Shown in pieces: positions 1 to 11,300 of a stretch of DNA of 64,000 nucleotides (position 1 is the stretch's first letter; each line of letters begins with the position of its first letter). Origin of the DNA: Macrostomum hystrix (lineage: Eukaryota; Platyhelminthes; Macrostomidae); NCBI GenBank assembly GCA_950097015.1, contig CATNEN010000003.1, positions 11,623,501 through 11,687,500 on the forward strand, written 5' to 3'. The notes beneath the pieces are model-generated. The model worked only from the letters and a program-made list of their open reading frames with translations, did not search any database and was not told the DNA's origin. Both the position numbers and the translations under genes were made by a program.

Positions 1-857
1 CTAACACTGACACAGTCTAACACTGACGCAGTCTAACACTGACACAGTCTAACACTGACGCAGTCTAACACTGACACAGTCTAACACTGACACAGTCTAA
101 CACTGACGCAGTCTAACACTGACGCAGTCTAACACTGACACAGTCTAACACTGACACAGTCTAACACTGACGCAGTCTAACACTGACACAGTCTAACACT
201 GACACAGTCTAACACTGGCGCAGTCTAACACTGACACAGTCTAACACTGACGCAGTCTAACACTGACACAGTCTAACACTGACGCAGTCTAACACTGACG
301 CAGTCTAACACTGACACAGTCTAACACTGACACAGTCTAACACTGACAAAGTCTAACACAGACACAGTCTAACACAGACACAGTCTAACACAGACACAGT
401 CTAACACAGACACAGTCTAACACAGACACAGTCTAACACAGACACAGTCTAACACAGACACAGTCTAACACAGACACAGTCTAACACTGACACAGTCTAA
501 CACTGACACAGTCTAACACAGACACAGTCTAACACTGACACAGTCTAACACAGACACAGTCTAACACAGACACAGTCTAACACTGACACAGTCTAACACT
601 GACACAGTCTAACACAGACACAGTCTAACACAGACACAGTCTAACACAGACACAGTCTAACACAGACACAGTCTAACACTGACACAGTCTAACACAGACA
701 CAGTCTAACACAGACACAGTCTAACACAGACACAGTCTAACACAGACACAGTCTAACACTGACACAGTCTAACACAGACACAGTCTAACACAGACACAGT
801 CTAACACTGACACAGTCTAACACAGACACAGTCTAACACAGACACAGTCTAACTCAA
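1..857. repeat. 16-bp tandem satellite (CTAACACTGACACAGT)
   Basis: About 53 head-to-tail copies of a 16-bp unit run from the window edge, so the true left end is not seen. Two positions vary between copies: CTG or CAG in the middle and GACACA or GACGCA at the end. The GACG variants are confined to the first about 320 bases and the CAG variants to the part after 355, so the array is made of two locally homogenised blocks. No spacers or coding potential. Confidence 0.97.
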
Positions 858-1170
858 ACATTCATCCATTCTTACACATCACGATTGTTTGCCATGAAAT
901 TTGTGGGGCTGAAGTGCCTTTTTCTATGGAAACAGAGCCCGGGAAAGGCGGGTCCAAAGTTGTCTGGGTTTGAGGTCTGGATTTTGGGAAATATTTACAT
1001 TTTAATATTAAGGAATATTCGAAGGATTTAGGAAAATATTTTGGTATTCGACATGAGACTCCGAATCCAAGTTTGGGATCTGATTAGGAAAGCCTATTGA
1101 GTGTTAACTTTGGGATCACATGGTTTGCTCTTGGCATTGTGATTAACAGTGAAAAGAAATTCACATAGCA
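858..1170. other. Non-repetitive stretch between two satellites
   Basis: About 310 bases of moderately AT-rich sequence separate the 16-bp array from the 22-bp array. I see no open reading frame of note, no RNA gene and no splice-site pair on either strand. Confidence 0.6.
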
Positions 1171-4100
1171 CTGGCTTTGCCTGAAGTTCGATGGTCACTG
1201 GCCTGAAGTTCGATAGTCGCTGGTCTTAAGTTCGATAGTCGCTGGCCTGAGGAGGTATGACTCACTTACAAAGCACGAGCCTGAAGTTCGATGGTCACTG
1301 GCCTGAAGTTCGATGGTCACTGGCCTGAAGTTCGATAGTCACTGGCCTGAAGTTCGATGGTCACTGGCCTGAAGTTCGATAGTCGCTGGTCTTAAGTTCG
1401 ATAGTCGCTGGCCTGAGGAGGTATGACTCACTTACAAAGCACGAGCCTGAAGTTCGATGGTCACTGGCCTGAAGTTCGATGGTCACTGGCCAGAAGTTCG
1501 ATGGTCACTGGCCTGAAGTTCGATGGTCACTGGCCTGAAGTTCAATAGTTATTGGCCTGAAGTTCGATGGTCACTGGCCTGAGGTTCGATGGTCACTGGC
1601 CTGAAGTTCGATAGTCAGTGGCCTGAAGTTTGAGGGTCACTGGCCTGAAGTTCGAGGGTCACTGGCCTGAAGTTCGAGGGTCACTGGCCTGCAGTTCGAG
1701 GGTCACTAGCCTGCAGTTAAATAGACACTTGCTTGAGAAGGTAGGACTCACCCACAAAGCACGAGCCTGACTTCGACCCTCGACTGGTCTTAAGTTCGAT
1801 AGTCACTGGCCTGAAGTTCGATGGTCACTGGCCTGAAGTTCGATGGTCACTGGCCTGACGTTCGATGGTCACTGGCCTGAGGAGTTAGGACTCACTCACA
1901 AAGCACGAGCCTGAAGTTCGATAGTCAGTGGCCTGAAGTTCGATAGTCAGTGGCCTGAAGTTCGATAGTCAGTGGCCTGAAGTTCGATAGTCAGTGGCCT
2001 GAAGTTCGATAGCCAGTGGCCTGAAGTTCGAGGGTCACTGGCCTGAAGTTCGAGGGTCACTTGCCTGCAGTTAAATAGACACTTGCTTGAGAAGGTAGGA
2101 CTCACTCACAAAGCACGAGCCTGAAGTTCGATGGTCACTGGCCTGAGGAGGCATGACTCACCCACAAAGCACGAGCCTGACTTCGACCCTCGACTGGTCT
2201 TAAGATCGATAGTCACTGGCCTGAAGTTCGATGGTCACTGGCCTGAAGTTCGATAGTCGCTGGTCTTAAGTTCGATAGTCGCTGGCCTGAGGAGGTAGGA
2301 CTCACTCACAAAGCACGAGCCTGAAGTTCGATGGTCACTGGCCTGAAGTTCGATGGTCACTGGCCTGAAGTTCGATGGTCACTGGCCTGAAGTTCGATGG
2401 TCACTGGCCTGAAGTTCAATAGTTATTGGCCTGAAGTTCGATGGTCACTGGCCTGAGGTTCGATGGTCACTGGCCTGAAGTTCGATAGTCAGTGGCCTGA
2501 AGTTCGAGGGTCACTGGCCTGAAGTTCGAGGGTCACTGGCCTGAAGTTCGAGGGTCACTGGCCTGCAGTTCGAGGGTCACTAGCCTGCAGTTAAATAGAC
2601 ACTTGCTTGAGAAGGTAGGACTCACCCACAAAGCACGAGCCTGACTTCGACCCTCGACTGGTCTTAAGTTCGATAGTCACTGGCCTGAAGTTCGATGGTC
2701 ACTGGCCTGAAGTTCAATAGTTATTGGCCTGAAGTTCGATGGTCACTGGCCTGAGGTTCGATGGTCACTGGCCTGAAGTTCGATAGTCAGTGGCCTGAAG
2801 TTCGAGGGTCACTGGCCTGAAGTTCGAGGGTCACTGGCCTGAAGTTCGAGGGTCACTGGCCTGCAGTTCGAGGGTCACTAGCCTGCAGTTAAATAGACAC
2901 TTGCTTGAGAAGGTAGGACTCACCCACAAAGCACGAGCCTGACTTCGACCCTCGACTGGTCTTAAGTTCGATAGTCACTGGCCTGAAGTTCGATGGTCAC
3001 TGGCCTGAAGTTCGATGGTCACTGGCCTGACGTTCGATGGTCACTGGCCTGAGGAGTTAGGACTCACTCACAAAGCACGAGCCTGAAGTTCGATAGTCAG
3101 TGGCCTGAAGTTCGATAGTCAGTGGCCTGAAGTTCGATAGTCAGTGGCCTGAAGTTCGATAGCCAGTGGCCTGAAGTTCGAGGGTCACTGGCCTGAAGTT
3201 CGAGGGTCACTTGCCTGCAGTTAAATAGACACTTGCTTGAGAAGGTAGGACTCACTCACAAAGCACGAGCCTGAAGTTCGATGGTCACTGGCCTGAGGAG
3301 GTATGACTCACCCACAAAGCACGAGCCTGACTTCGACCCTCGACTGGTCTTAAGATCGATAGTCACTGGCCTGAAGTTCGATGGTCACTGACCTGAAGTT
3401 CGATAGTCGCTGGGCTTAAGTTCGATAGTCGCTGGCCTGAGGAGGTATGACTCACTTACAAAGCACGAGCCTGAAGTTCGATGGTCACTGGCCTGAAGTT
3501 CGATGGTCACTGGCCAGAAGTTCGATGGTCACTGGCCTGAAGTTCGATGGTCACTGGCCTGAAGTTCAATAGTTATTGGCCTGAAGTTCGATGGTCACTG
3601 GCCTGAGGAGGTAGGACACACTCACAAAGCACGAGCCTGACTTCGATGGTTACTGGCCTGAAGTTCGACAGTTATTGGCCTGAAGTTCGATGGTCACTGG
3701 CCTGAGGAGGTAGGACTCACTCACAAAGCACGAGCCTAAAGTTCGATGGTCACTGGCCTGAGGTTCGATGGTCACTGGCCTGAGGAGGTAGGACACACTC
3801 ACAAAGCACGAGCCTGACTTCGATGGTTACTGGCCTGAAGTTCGATAGTCACTGGCCTGAGGAGGTAGGACTCACTCACAAAGCACGAGCCTAAAGTTCG
3901 ATGGTCACTGGCCTGAGGAGGTAAGACACACTCACAAAGCACGAGCCTGAAGTTCGATACTCACTGGCCTGAACAGGTACGACTCACTCACAAAGCACGA
4001 GCCTGACTTCGATGGTCACTGGCCTGAAGTTCGATAGTCACTGGCCTGAAGTTCGATAGTCACTGGCCTGAAGTTCGATAGTCACTGGCCTGAAGTTCGA

Positions 4101-6594
4101 TAGTCACTGGCCTGAAGTTCGATAGTCACTGGCCTGAAGTTCGATAGTCACTGGCCTGAAGTTCGATAGTCACTGGCCTAAAGTTCGATAGTCACTGGCC
4201 TGAAGTTCGATAGTCACTGGCCTGAACAGTTACGACTCACTCACAAAGCACGAGCCTGACTTCGATGGTCACTGGCCTGAAGTTCGATAGTCACTGGCCT
4301 GAAGTTCCATGGTCACTGGCCTGAGGAGGTAGGACTCACTCACAAAGCACGAGCCTGAAGTTCGATAGTCACTGGCCTGAGGTTCGATTGTCACTGGCCT
4401 GAACAGTTACGACTCACTCACAAAGCACGAGCCTGAAGTTCGATAGTCACTGGCCTGAAGTTCGATAGTCACTGGCCTAAAGTTCGATAGTCACTGGCCT
4501 GAACAGTTACGACTCACTCACAAAGCACGAGCCTGAAGTTCGATAGTCACTGGCCTGAAGTTCGATAGTCACTGGCCTGAAGTTCGATAGTCACTGGCCT
4601 GAAGTTCCATGGTCACTGGCCTGAGGAGGTAGGACTCACTCACAAAGCACGAGCCTGACTTCGATGGTTACTGGCCTGAAGTTCGATAGTCACTGGCCTG
4701 AAGTTCAATAGTTATTGGCCTGAAGTTCGATGGTCACTGGCCTGAGGAGGTAGGACTCACTCACAAAGCACGAGCCTGAAGTTCGATAGTCACTGGCCTG
4801 AGGTTCGATTGTCACTGGCCTGAACAGTTACGACTCACTCACAAAGCACGAGCCTGAAGTTCGATAGTCACTGGCCTGAAGTTCGATAGTCACTGGCCTA
4901 AAGTTCGATAGTCACTGGCCTGAACAGTTACGACTCACTCACAAAGCACGAGCCTGAAGTTCGATAGTCACTGGCCTGAAGTTCGATAGTCACTGGCCTG
5001 AAGTTCGAGGGTCACTGGCCTGAAGTTCGAGGGTCACTTGCCTGCAGTTAAATAGACACTTGCTTGAGAAGGTAGGACTCACTCACAAAGCACGAGCCTG
5101 AAGTTCGATGGTCACTGGCCTGAGGAGGTATGACTCACCCACAAAGCACGAGCCTGACTTCGACCCTCGACTGGTCTTAAGATCGATAGTCACTGGCCTG
5201 AAGTTCGATGGTCACTGGCCTGAAGTTCGATAGTCGCTGGTCTTAAGTTCGATAGTCGCTGGCCTGAGGAGGTATGACTCACTTACAAAGCACGAGCCTG
5301 AAGTTCGATGGTCACTGGCCAGAAGTTCGATGGTCACTGGCCAGAAGTTCGATGGTCACTGGCCTGAAGTTCGATGGTCACTGGCCTGAAGTTCAATAGT
5401 TATTGGCCTGAAGTTCGATGGTCACTGGCCTGAGGAGGTAGGACTCACTCACAAAGCACGAGCCTGACTTCGATGGTTACTGGCCTGAAGTTCGACAGTT
5501 ATTGGCCTGAAGTTCGATGGTCACTGGCCTGAGGAGGTAGGACTCACTCACAAAGCACGAGCCTAAAGTTCGATGGTCACTGGCCTGAGGTTCGATGGTC
5601 ACTGGCCTGAGGAGGTAGGACACACTCACAAAGCACGAGCCTGACTTCGATGGTTACTGGCCTGAAGTTCGATAGTCACTGGCCTGAGGAGGTAGGACTC
5701 ACTCACAAAGCACGAGCCTAAAGTTCGATGGTCACTGGCCTGAGGAGGTAAGACACACTCACAAAGCACGAGCCTGAAGTTCGATACTCACTGGCCTGAA
5801 CAGGTACGACTCACTCACAAAGCACGAGCCTGACTTCGATGGTCACTGGCCTGAAGTTCGATAGTCACTGGCCTGAAGTTCGATAGTCACTGGCCTGAAG
5901 TTCGATAGTCACTGGCCTGAAGTTCGATAGTCACTGGCCTGAAGTTCGATAGTCACTGGCCTGAAGTTCGATAGTCACTGGCCTAAAGTTCGATAGTCAC
6001 TGGCCTGAAGTTCGATAGTCACTGGCCTGAACAGTTACGACTCACTCACAAAGCACGAGCCTGACTTCGATGGTCACTGGCCTGAAGTTCGATAGTCACT
6101 GGCCTGAGGAGGTAGGACTCACTCACAAAGCACGAGCCTGAAGTTCGATAGTCACTGGCCTGAGGTTCGATTGTCACTGGCCTGAACAGTTACGACTCAC
6201 TCACAAAGCACGAGCCTGAAGTTCGATAGTCACTGGCCTGAAGTTCGATAGTCACTGGCCTAAAGTTCGATAGTCACTGGCCTGAACAGTTACGACTCAC
6301 TCACAAAGCACGAGCCTGAAGTTCGATAGTCACTGGCCAGAAGTTCGATAGTCACTGGCCTGAAGTTCGATAGTCACTGGCCTGAAGTTCCATGGTCACT
6401 GGCCTGAGGAGGTAGGACTCACTCACAAAGCATGAGCCTGACTTCGATGGTTACTGGCCTGAAGTTCGATAGTCACTGGCCTGAAGTTCGATGGTCACTG
6501 GCCTGAGGAGGTAGGACTCACTCACAATGCACGAGCCTAAAGTTCGATGGTCACTGCCCTAAATTTTGATAGTCACTGTCCTGAAGTTCGATGT
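1171..6594. repeat. 22-bp satellite with higher-order repeats
   Basis: The base unit is 22 bp, reading CCTGAAGTTCGATRGTCAC followed by TGG. Runs of two to ten units are separated by a 34-bp module containing GGAGGTAGGACTCACTCAC and AAAGCACGAG. Larger blocks repeat too: the rare variant with 'agccagtgg' recurs at about 2011 and 3161, a 1,150-bp period. Some 34-bp modules carry the heptamer TGACTCA, others GGACTCA or CGACTCA. The same family recurs at 46.27-46.43 kb and 47.73-49.08 kb. In both full arrays the last unit runs directly into the segmental duplication. Confidence 0.96.
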
Positions 6595-6756
6595 TAAGTT
6601 TGCGCAAATGGCGGAGGGCGGCAACGGAGCTGCAGGATTTGAAGCCGTTTTCATATCCACATTTATCATCGCTTTGCAGTCGATCATGGAATTACTGATA
6701 AAATGTGTCTTTTGGTTTGCTTTGGTTGAATTGTCTACTTGGCATCCACGTTAGGG

Positions 6757-8306
6757 TCACAAACACACACAGCACCTGCAGCATTTTGATCCACAACAAG
6801 TTTTTCTTTCTTTGTATTCAAGTTGACGCCGACTCGTATACTCAAATGAATATTCGAATTGGTTTTGGCGATCTTCACCTTGACTGCTCAGCCTCTCAAT
6901 CTTCAGCTGCAGCCACCCCGGCAGGCGGCACAGCTCGTGAGTGATTCTTCTGCGCAGCCACCGCAGCAGCTCCAGATCGCCGCAGATTGCCGCAGCAACC
7001 AGCAGCTCTTGCTCATCAGCATCCTCCGTCTGAGCCACATCCCAGATCCAGTCCTGATCGCTCCCGTCTCCTGCTCCTGTCAGATCATTGCGAAGAGCCC
7101 GCAGCAGAGCGTCAAAGTTCAGGTAGAAGAATGTTCCGTAGTTCTTCATCTGCAGCGGAAAGCAGTCGGTAATGACTTCGTGCTCAATCGGCAGCTTCGG
7201 TCGCTTGTCAAACTCGAAGCAGAATTTCCAGGCGGAGTCTCGGCTCCTCAGGTGCTGCCACACAAAGTCCTCAGTTGCCTCACTCGCCGACCTCTCAGCT
7301 CCCCAATCGATGCCTCTGCTCGCACTGAACGGCCAGCAGTCGCTCACAACTCTCGCTGCACTGAGTCGGTCGCCGAACTTCAGGCAGGCCAGCGCTCTGA
7401 GAGACTGCCGCGCTGATCGGGCGCAGTCTGGCAGTTTGTTGATCAGCTCTGCGAGACTCTCTCGGGACTGCTGGCTGCGGTCTCCATCGGACAGACGAAG
7501 CACCGACTCTCTCACGATGTCGTAGATCTCGTGGAACTCGCATGTCTTGGCTTCTGACACGGGTCTGACTTGAAGAGTCGGCAGGATGAGGAACGGGTGG
7601 AAGTGGAATCGGCCAGAGTCGGTGACGGGTCGCAGACTGTCCTCGAACTGCAGCAGCAGCTGAGGCAGCTCAGCCATGGCGTCTCTCAATGCACCGGCTG
7701 CCCGATTCAACGCTTCGCTCACTCTCTCAGCTGATGTGGGCGACTTCAAGCCTTTCAGGTACACAGCGGCATCGCTCAGGAAGAAGTGCTCGAGGATCCG
7801 ACCATTAGGTTTTTCTGATCTGCAGCCGCTCTCCACACCGTCAAGCAGCATCTGCAGCGAGCGTCTCGTGAGACTCACGAGATTCTCCGGCTTCCACTGC
7901 TCAGCCGGTGTCTCCTCCAGCATTCGGAACGTGACGGTCTTTGCGTGATAGGACTTGAAGCCGACGTTTGAGATCTTCTTCTTCAGCAGCCACTTGAGTG
8001 TGACGAACAGCTGGCCTTGCAGAGTGCTGAGACTCCGCAGCAGTCGCCTCTCCAGGAAGCTGCTGCTCACTCGGAGCTGCTGGCCCCCCATTCCGGGAGG
8101 AGCTGCGTGCACCACGTGACAGGGCGATGAGGCAGAGGTGAGGTCTCGCTGGAGTGACTGCAGCACGGACTGGGGGATGTTGGAGTTGGAGAGTCTTGGT
8201 GGCTGTAGCGGCGCGATGGGAGGGTAGCGACAGAGGCGACGGGCGGTGACTTCGTCCACAGCCGGTCTCAGGGTGGAGCCATTTAGATTCCAGGCTGGGT
8301 TGGAGG
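6757..8306 (-). CDS. Exon 3 of ankyrin-Mab-21 gene A (Mab-21 C-terminal domain)
   Basis: The exon opens after TTTCTCCAG and encodes [10 protein letters not shown], a proline-rich link, the helical stretch around [31 protein letters not shown] and [11 protein letters not shown], all typical of the Mab-21 C-terminal half. Compared with copy B, the tail after SQGEDRQ differs completely: here it ends in a Tyr/Glu- and Cys-rich stretch, in copy B in a basic tail. The six-C run at about 8093 keeps the frame open; the equivalent run is one base shorter in copy B. Confidence 0.85.
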
Positions 8307-11300
8307 CTGGAGAAATTGGAAATGCGAGAAATATGGAAAATGCTATCAATTTTCCATTGGATAGACACAAAATATTTCTCTGTAATCTAATCAGGAAAAA
8401 ATAGTGCAAAGATGGTTTGTAGCTGCGATATTTGAAAATTTAGTGCAGACTAGAAACTTTGCCCCCTACGGAGGGGAGCACGTGCACGATAATTTTCAAT
8501 TCTTCCTTGCTTCTTTAGATTCTTATGGGTATTTTTCCTGAGCACTGTATACAGCTCTTCAGTCCATGTATTGGGGAGGTCACCAGCTCACTCAAATTTC
8601 TACTGTAACCTTCAGCTGGCTGAACTGAATAAATACGAGGTTATGATTCTAGCTCTTGGACAAGCATCGTTTCCTCAGGCTGAGATTCGAACTCCCGGCG
8701 TCTCTGCCAGAAGCTTCCAAGCTGTACTAAAAATATTTATTGCATAAGAGTGGATGCATTCAACTTAGAAAGTGAAAGTTTACTTAAGAGGGACCACGAA
8801 AAATGATATAATTAAGTTAGAACTCCTTGAGTGTCAAGTTACAATGTGACTATTGCAAAGCTGCCATCATTTGGTCAGTGTCGCAGAAATGGGCCGAATG
8901 GGTTAATCTTCAGATGTAGCCAATCGGCGGGGTTTTCCTGCCAACTTAAAATAGGAAAATTTTCCTATCTACTGGATAACTAGCTTCTATATTGCTTGTA
9001 AGAATGGGCTGTTCGGAGTATTGTTGAAAATCAATGGACATGTACTGGCATAATTAAAGAATCACAGAGAAAGAATTTTGTAAAAACGGCAAAAGAATAT
9101 AATAGATTAGAAATCACAGAAATTTGCAATGACGCTTCCAAAAGCTGTGTACAACGGTTCAGTCCATGGACTGGGGAGGTCACCTCAGAAACTGTAATTT
9201 TAACTCGTATACGTTTGCTTCTACCCGTTTTACTGGCTGCTGAATTGGAAACTTTCAGCTTTTAGGAACTTTCGTTTTGCCGTTCAAAGAGGAATTTCCC
9301 AAATCAGGTTCACGACTTATTACTTTAATTTTACACACGTGACTGTGAAAGTATTGCGAGCCTAAGAAACAAAGACAAACTTTGCTTCTCTTCACTGAGT
9401 ACACTGCGCGATGAGCGCTAAGCCTCTGTTTGGTTCGCAGAAGAAGTGAAATCGGCTATAAAAACAAACTTTATATTTTTGCTTAGAACTTTCTTGCTCT
9501 GGCTCTGGATTTCAAACCTGGACTGAGCATTTGTTTGTTTCCCTGTTTGTTGTTTGCTTTAGAAAGCCAAAGAGGATCAGCAGGCCAAACACATGCTCAA
9601 TTCTTGTCCCAGCCATCCCGACAGTCTCTGGCAGGAAATTCTCACCGAATCCGGAGCTCAGGATGTGGCCATTGCTGAGCTCCACTGTCTGAGCAGCCTC
9701 CACTCGGTCGCACTCGCACACATCTCTCGGGTGAATCGGCCTTCCTGGAATCAGCTGAATAACATCGATGTCAGAGTCGATGTCAGTTCCGCCATCCAGA
9801 GAGACCAGGCTGTTGCCCCAGGCCTCAGAGAAGCTGCCCACAGCGAACCAGCCGTCATCGTTCATTCTCTTCCTGAGAACATCCTGCAAGACGTCAGCCA
9901 CAGCGATCTGCAAGGCGGCTCTGAAGTCCACGAATCCCGACTGAGAGAGCTTGGAGTGCAGCTGCTGGCTCAGCTCTGCGTCGCTGGGTGCGGCTCTGAA
10001 GGGTGAGAGGAGGCGGCATTGCTGAGTTTCAGTGAGGCTGGGAGGCTCTGAAGGGTGAGAGGAGGCGGCAGTGCTGAGTTTCAGTGAGGCTGGGAGGCTC
10101 TGAAGGGTGAGAGGAGGCGGCAGTGCTGAGTTTCAGTGAGGCTGGGAGGCTCTGAAGGGTGAGAGGAGGCGGCAGTGCTGAGTTTCTGCACTGCAAAAGT
10201 GAAAAAAAAATTATATTAAATAATTAAGAAAATTTTGAAAATATTTTGTAGGCTGTGTTTTTGCGAATGATACACTACGGAGTCAAAAGGTGTCACTTTC
10301 AAAAAACCCAAATCCATAATCCAATATTTAATTCCTGCAATATATAATCCCAAATCTGTTTTTAAAAATCCCAAACTTATAATATTGCATTCCAAACCTG
10401 TTCTATTGCATCCCAAAACTTTAATATTGCTTCCCTGACATGTAATCTAGAATTCAACGCATGAAAAAATTGCATCCCAAGCTGTAATATTGCATCCCAA
10501 TCTGTAATATTGCATCCCAATCTGTAATATTGCATCCCAATCTGTAATATTGTATCCCAATCTGTAATATTGCATCCCAATCTGTAATATTGTATCACAA
10601 GCTGTAATATTGCATCCCAATCTGTAATATTGCATCCCAATCTGTAATATTGCATCCCAATCTGTAATATTGCATCCCAATCTGTAATATTGCATCCCAA
10701 TCTGTAATATTGCATCCCAAGCTGTAATATTGCATCCCAAAACTGTAATATTGTTTCCTGACATGTAATATTGAACGGGACACATGTAATATTGCATCTC
10801 AAACCTGTAATATTGCATCCCAAAACTGTAATATTGCATCACAAGCTGTACTATTGCATCCCAAAACTGTAATATTGTTTCCTGACATGTAATATTGAAC
10901 GGGACACATGTAATATTGCATCTCAAACCTGTAATATTGCATCCCAAAACTGTACTATTGCATCCCAAGCTGTAATATTGCATCCCAAGCTGTAATATTG
11001 TATCACAAGCTGTTCTATTGCATCCCAAAACTGTAATATTGCTTCCCTGACATGTAATATTGAATCGGACACATGTAATATTGCATCCCAATCTGTAATA
11101 TTGCATCCCAATCTGTAATATTGTATCACAAGCTGTAATATTGCATCCCAATCTGTAATATTGCATCCCAATCTGTAATATTGCATCTCAAACCTGTAAT
11201 ATTGCATCCCAAGCTGTAATATTGCATCCCAATCTGTAATATTGCATCCCAATCTGTAATATTGCATCCCAATCTGTAATATTGCATCCCAATCTGTAAT

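Noticed and set aside
6859-7948. + strand frames opposite the Mab-21 exon (also 50257-51123)
   Set aside because: Antisense shadows in GC-richer coding sequence; the minus frame has family motifs.
9593-10006. 137-residue + frame opposite the nucleotidyltransferase exon (also 52572-52985)
   Set aside because: Antisense shadow of the exon carrying GSFSEAW and DSDIDV.
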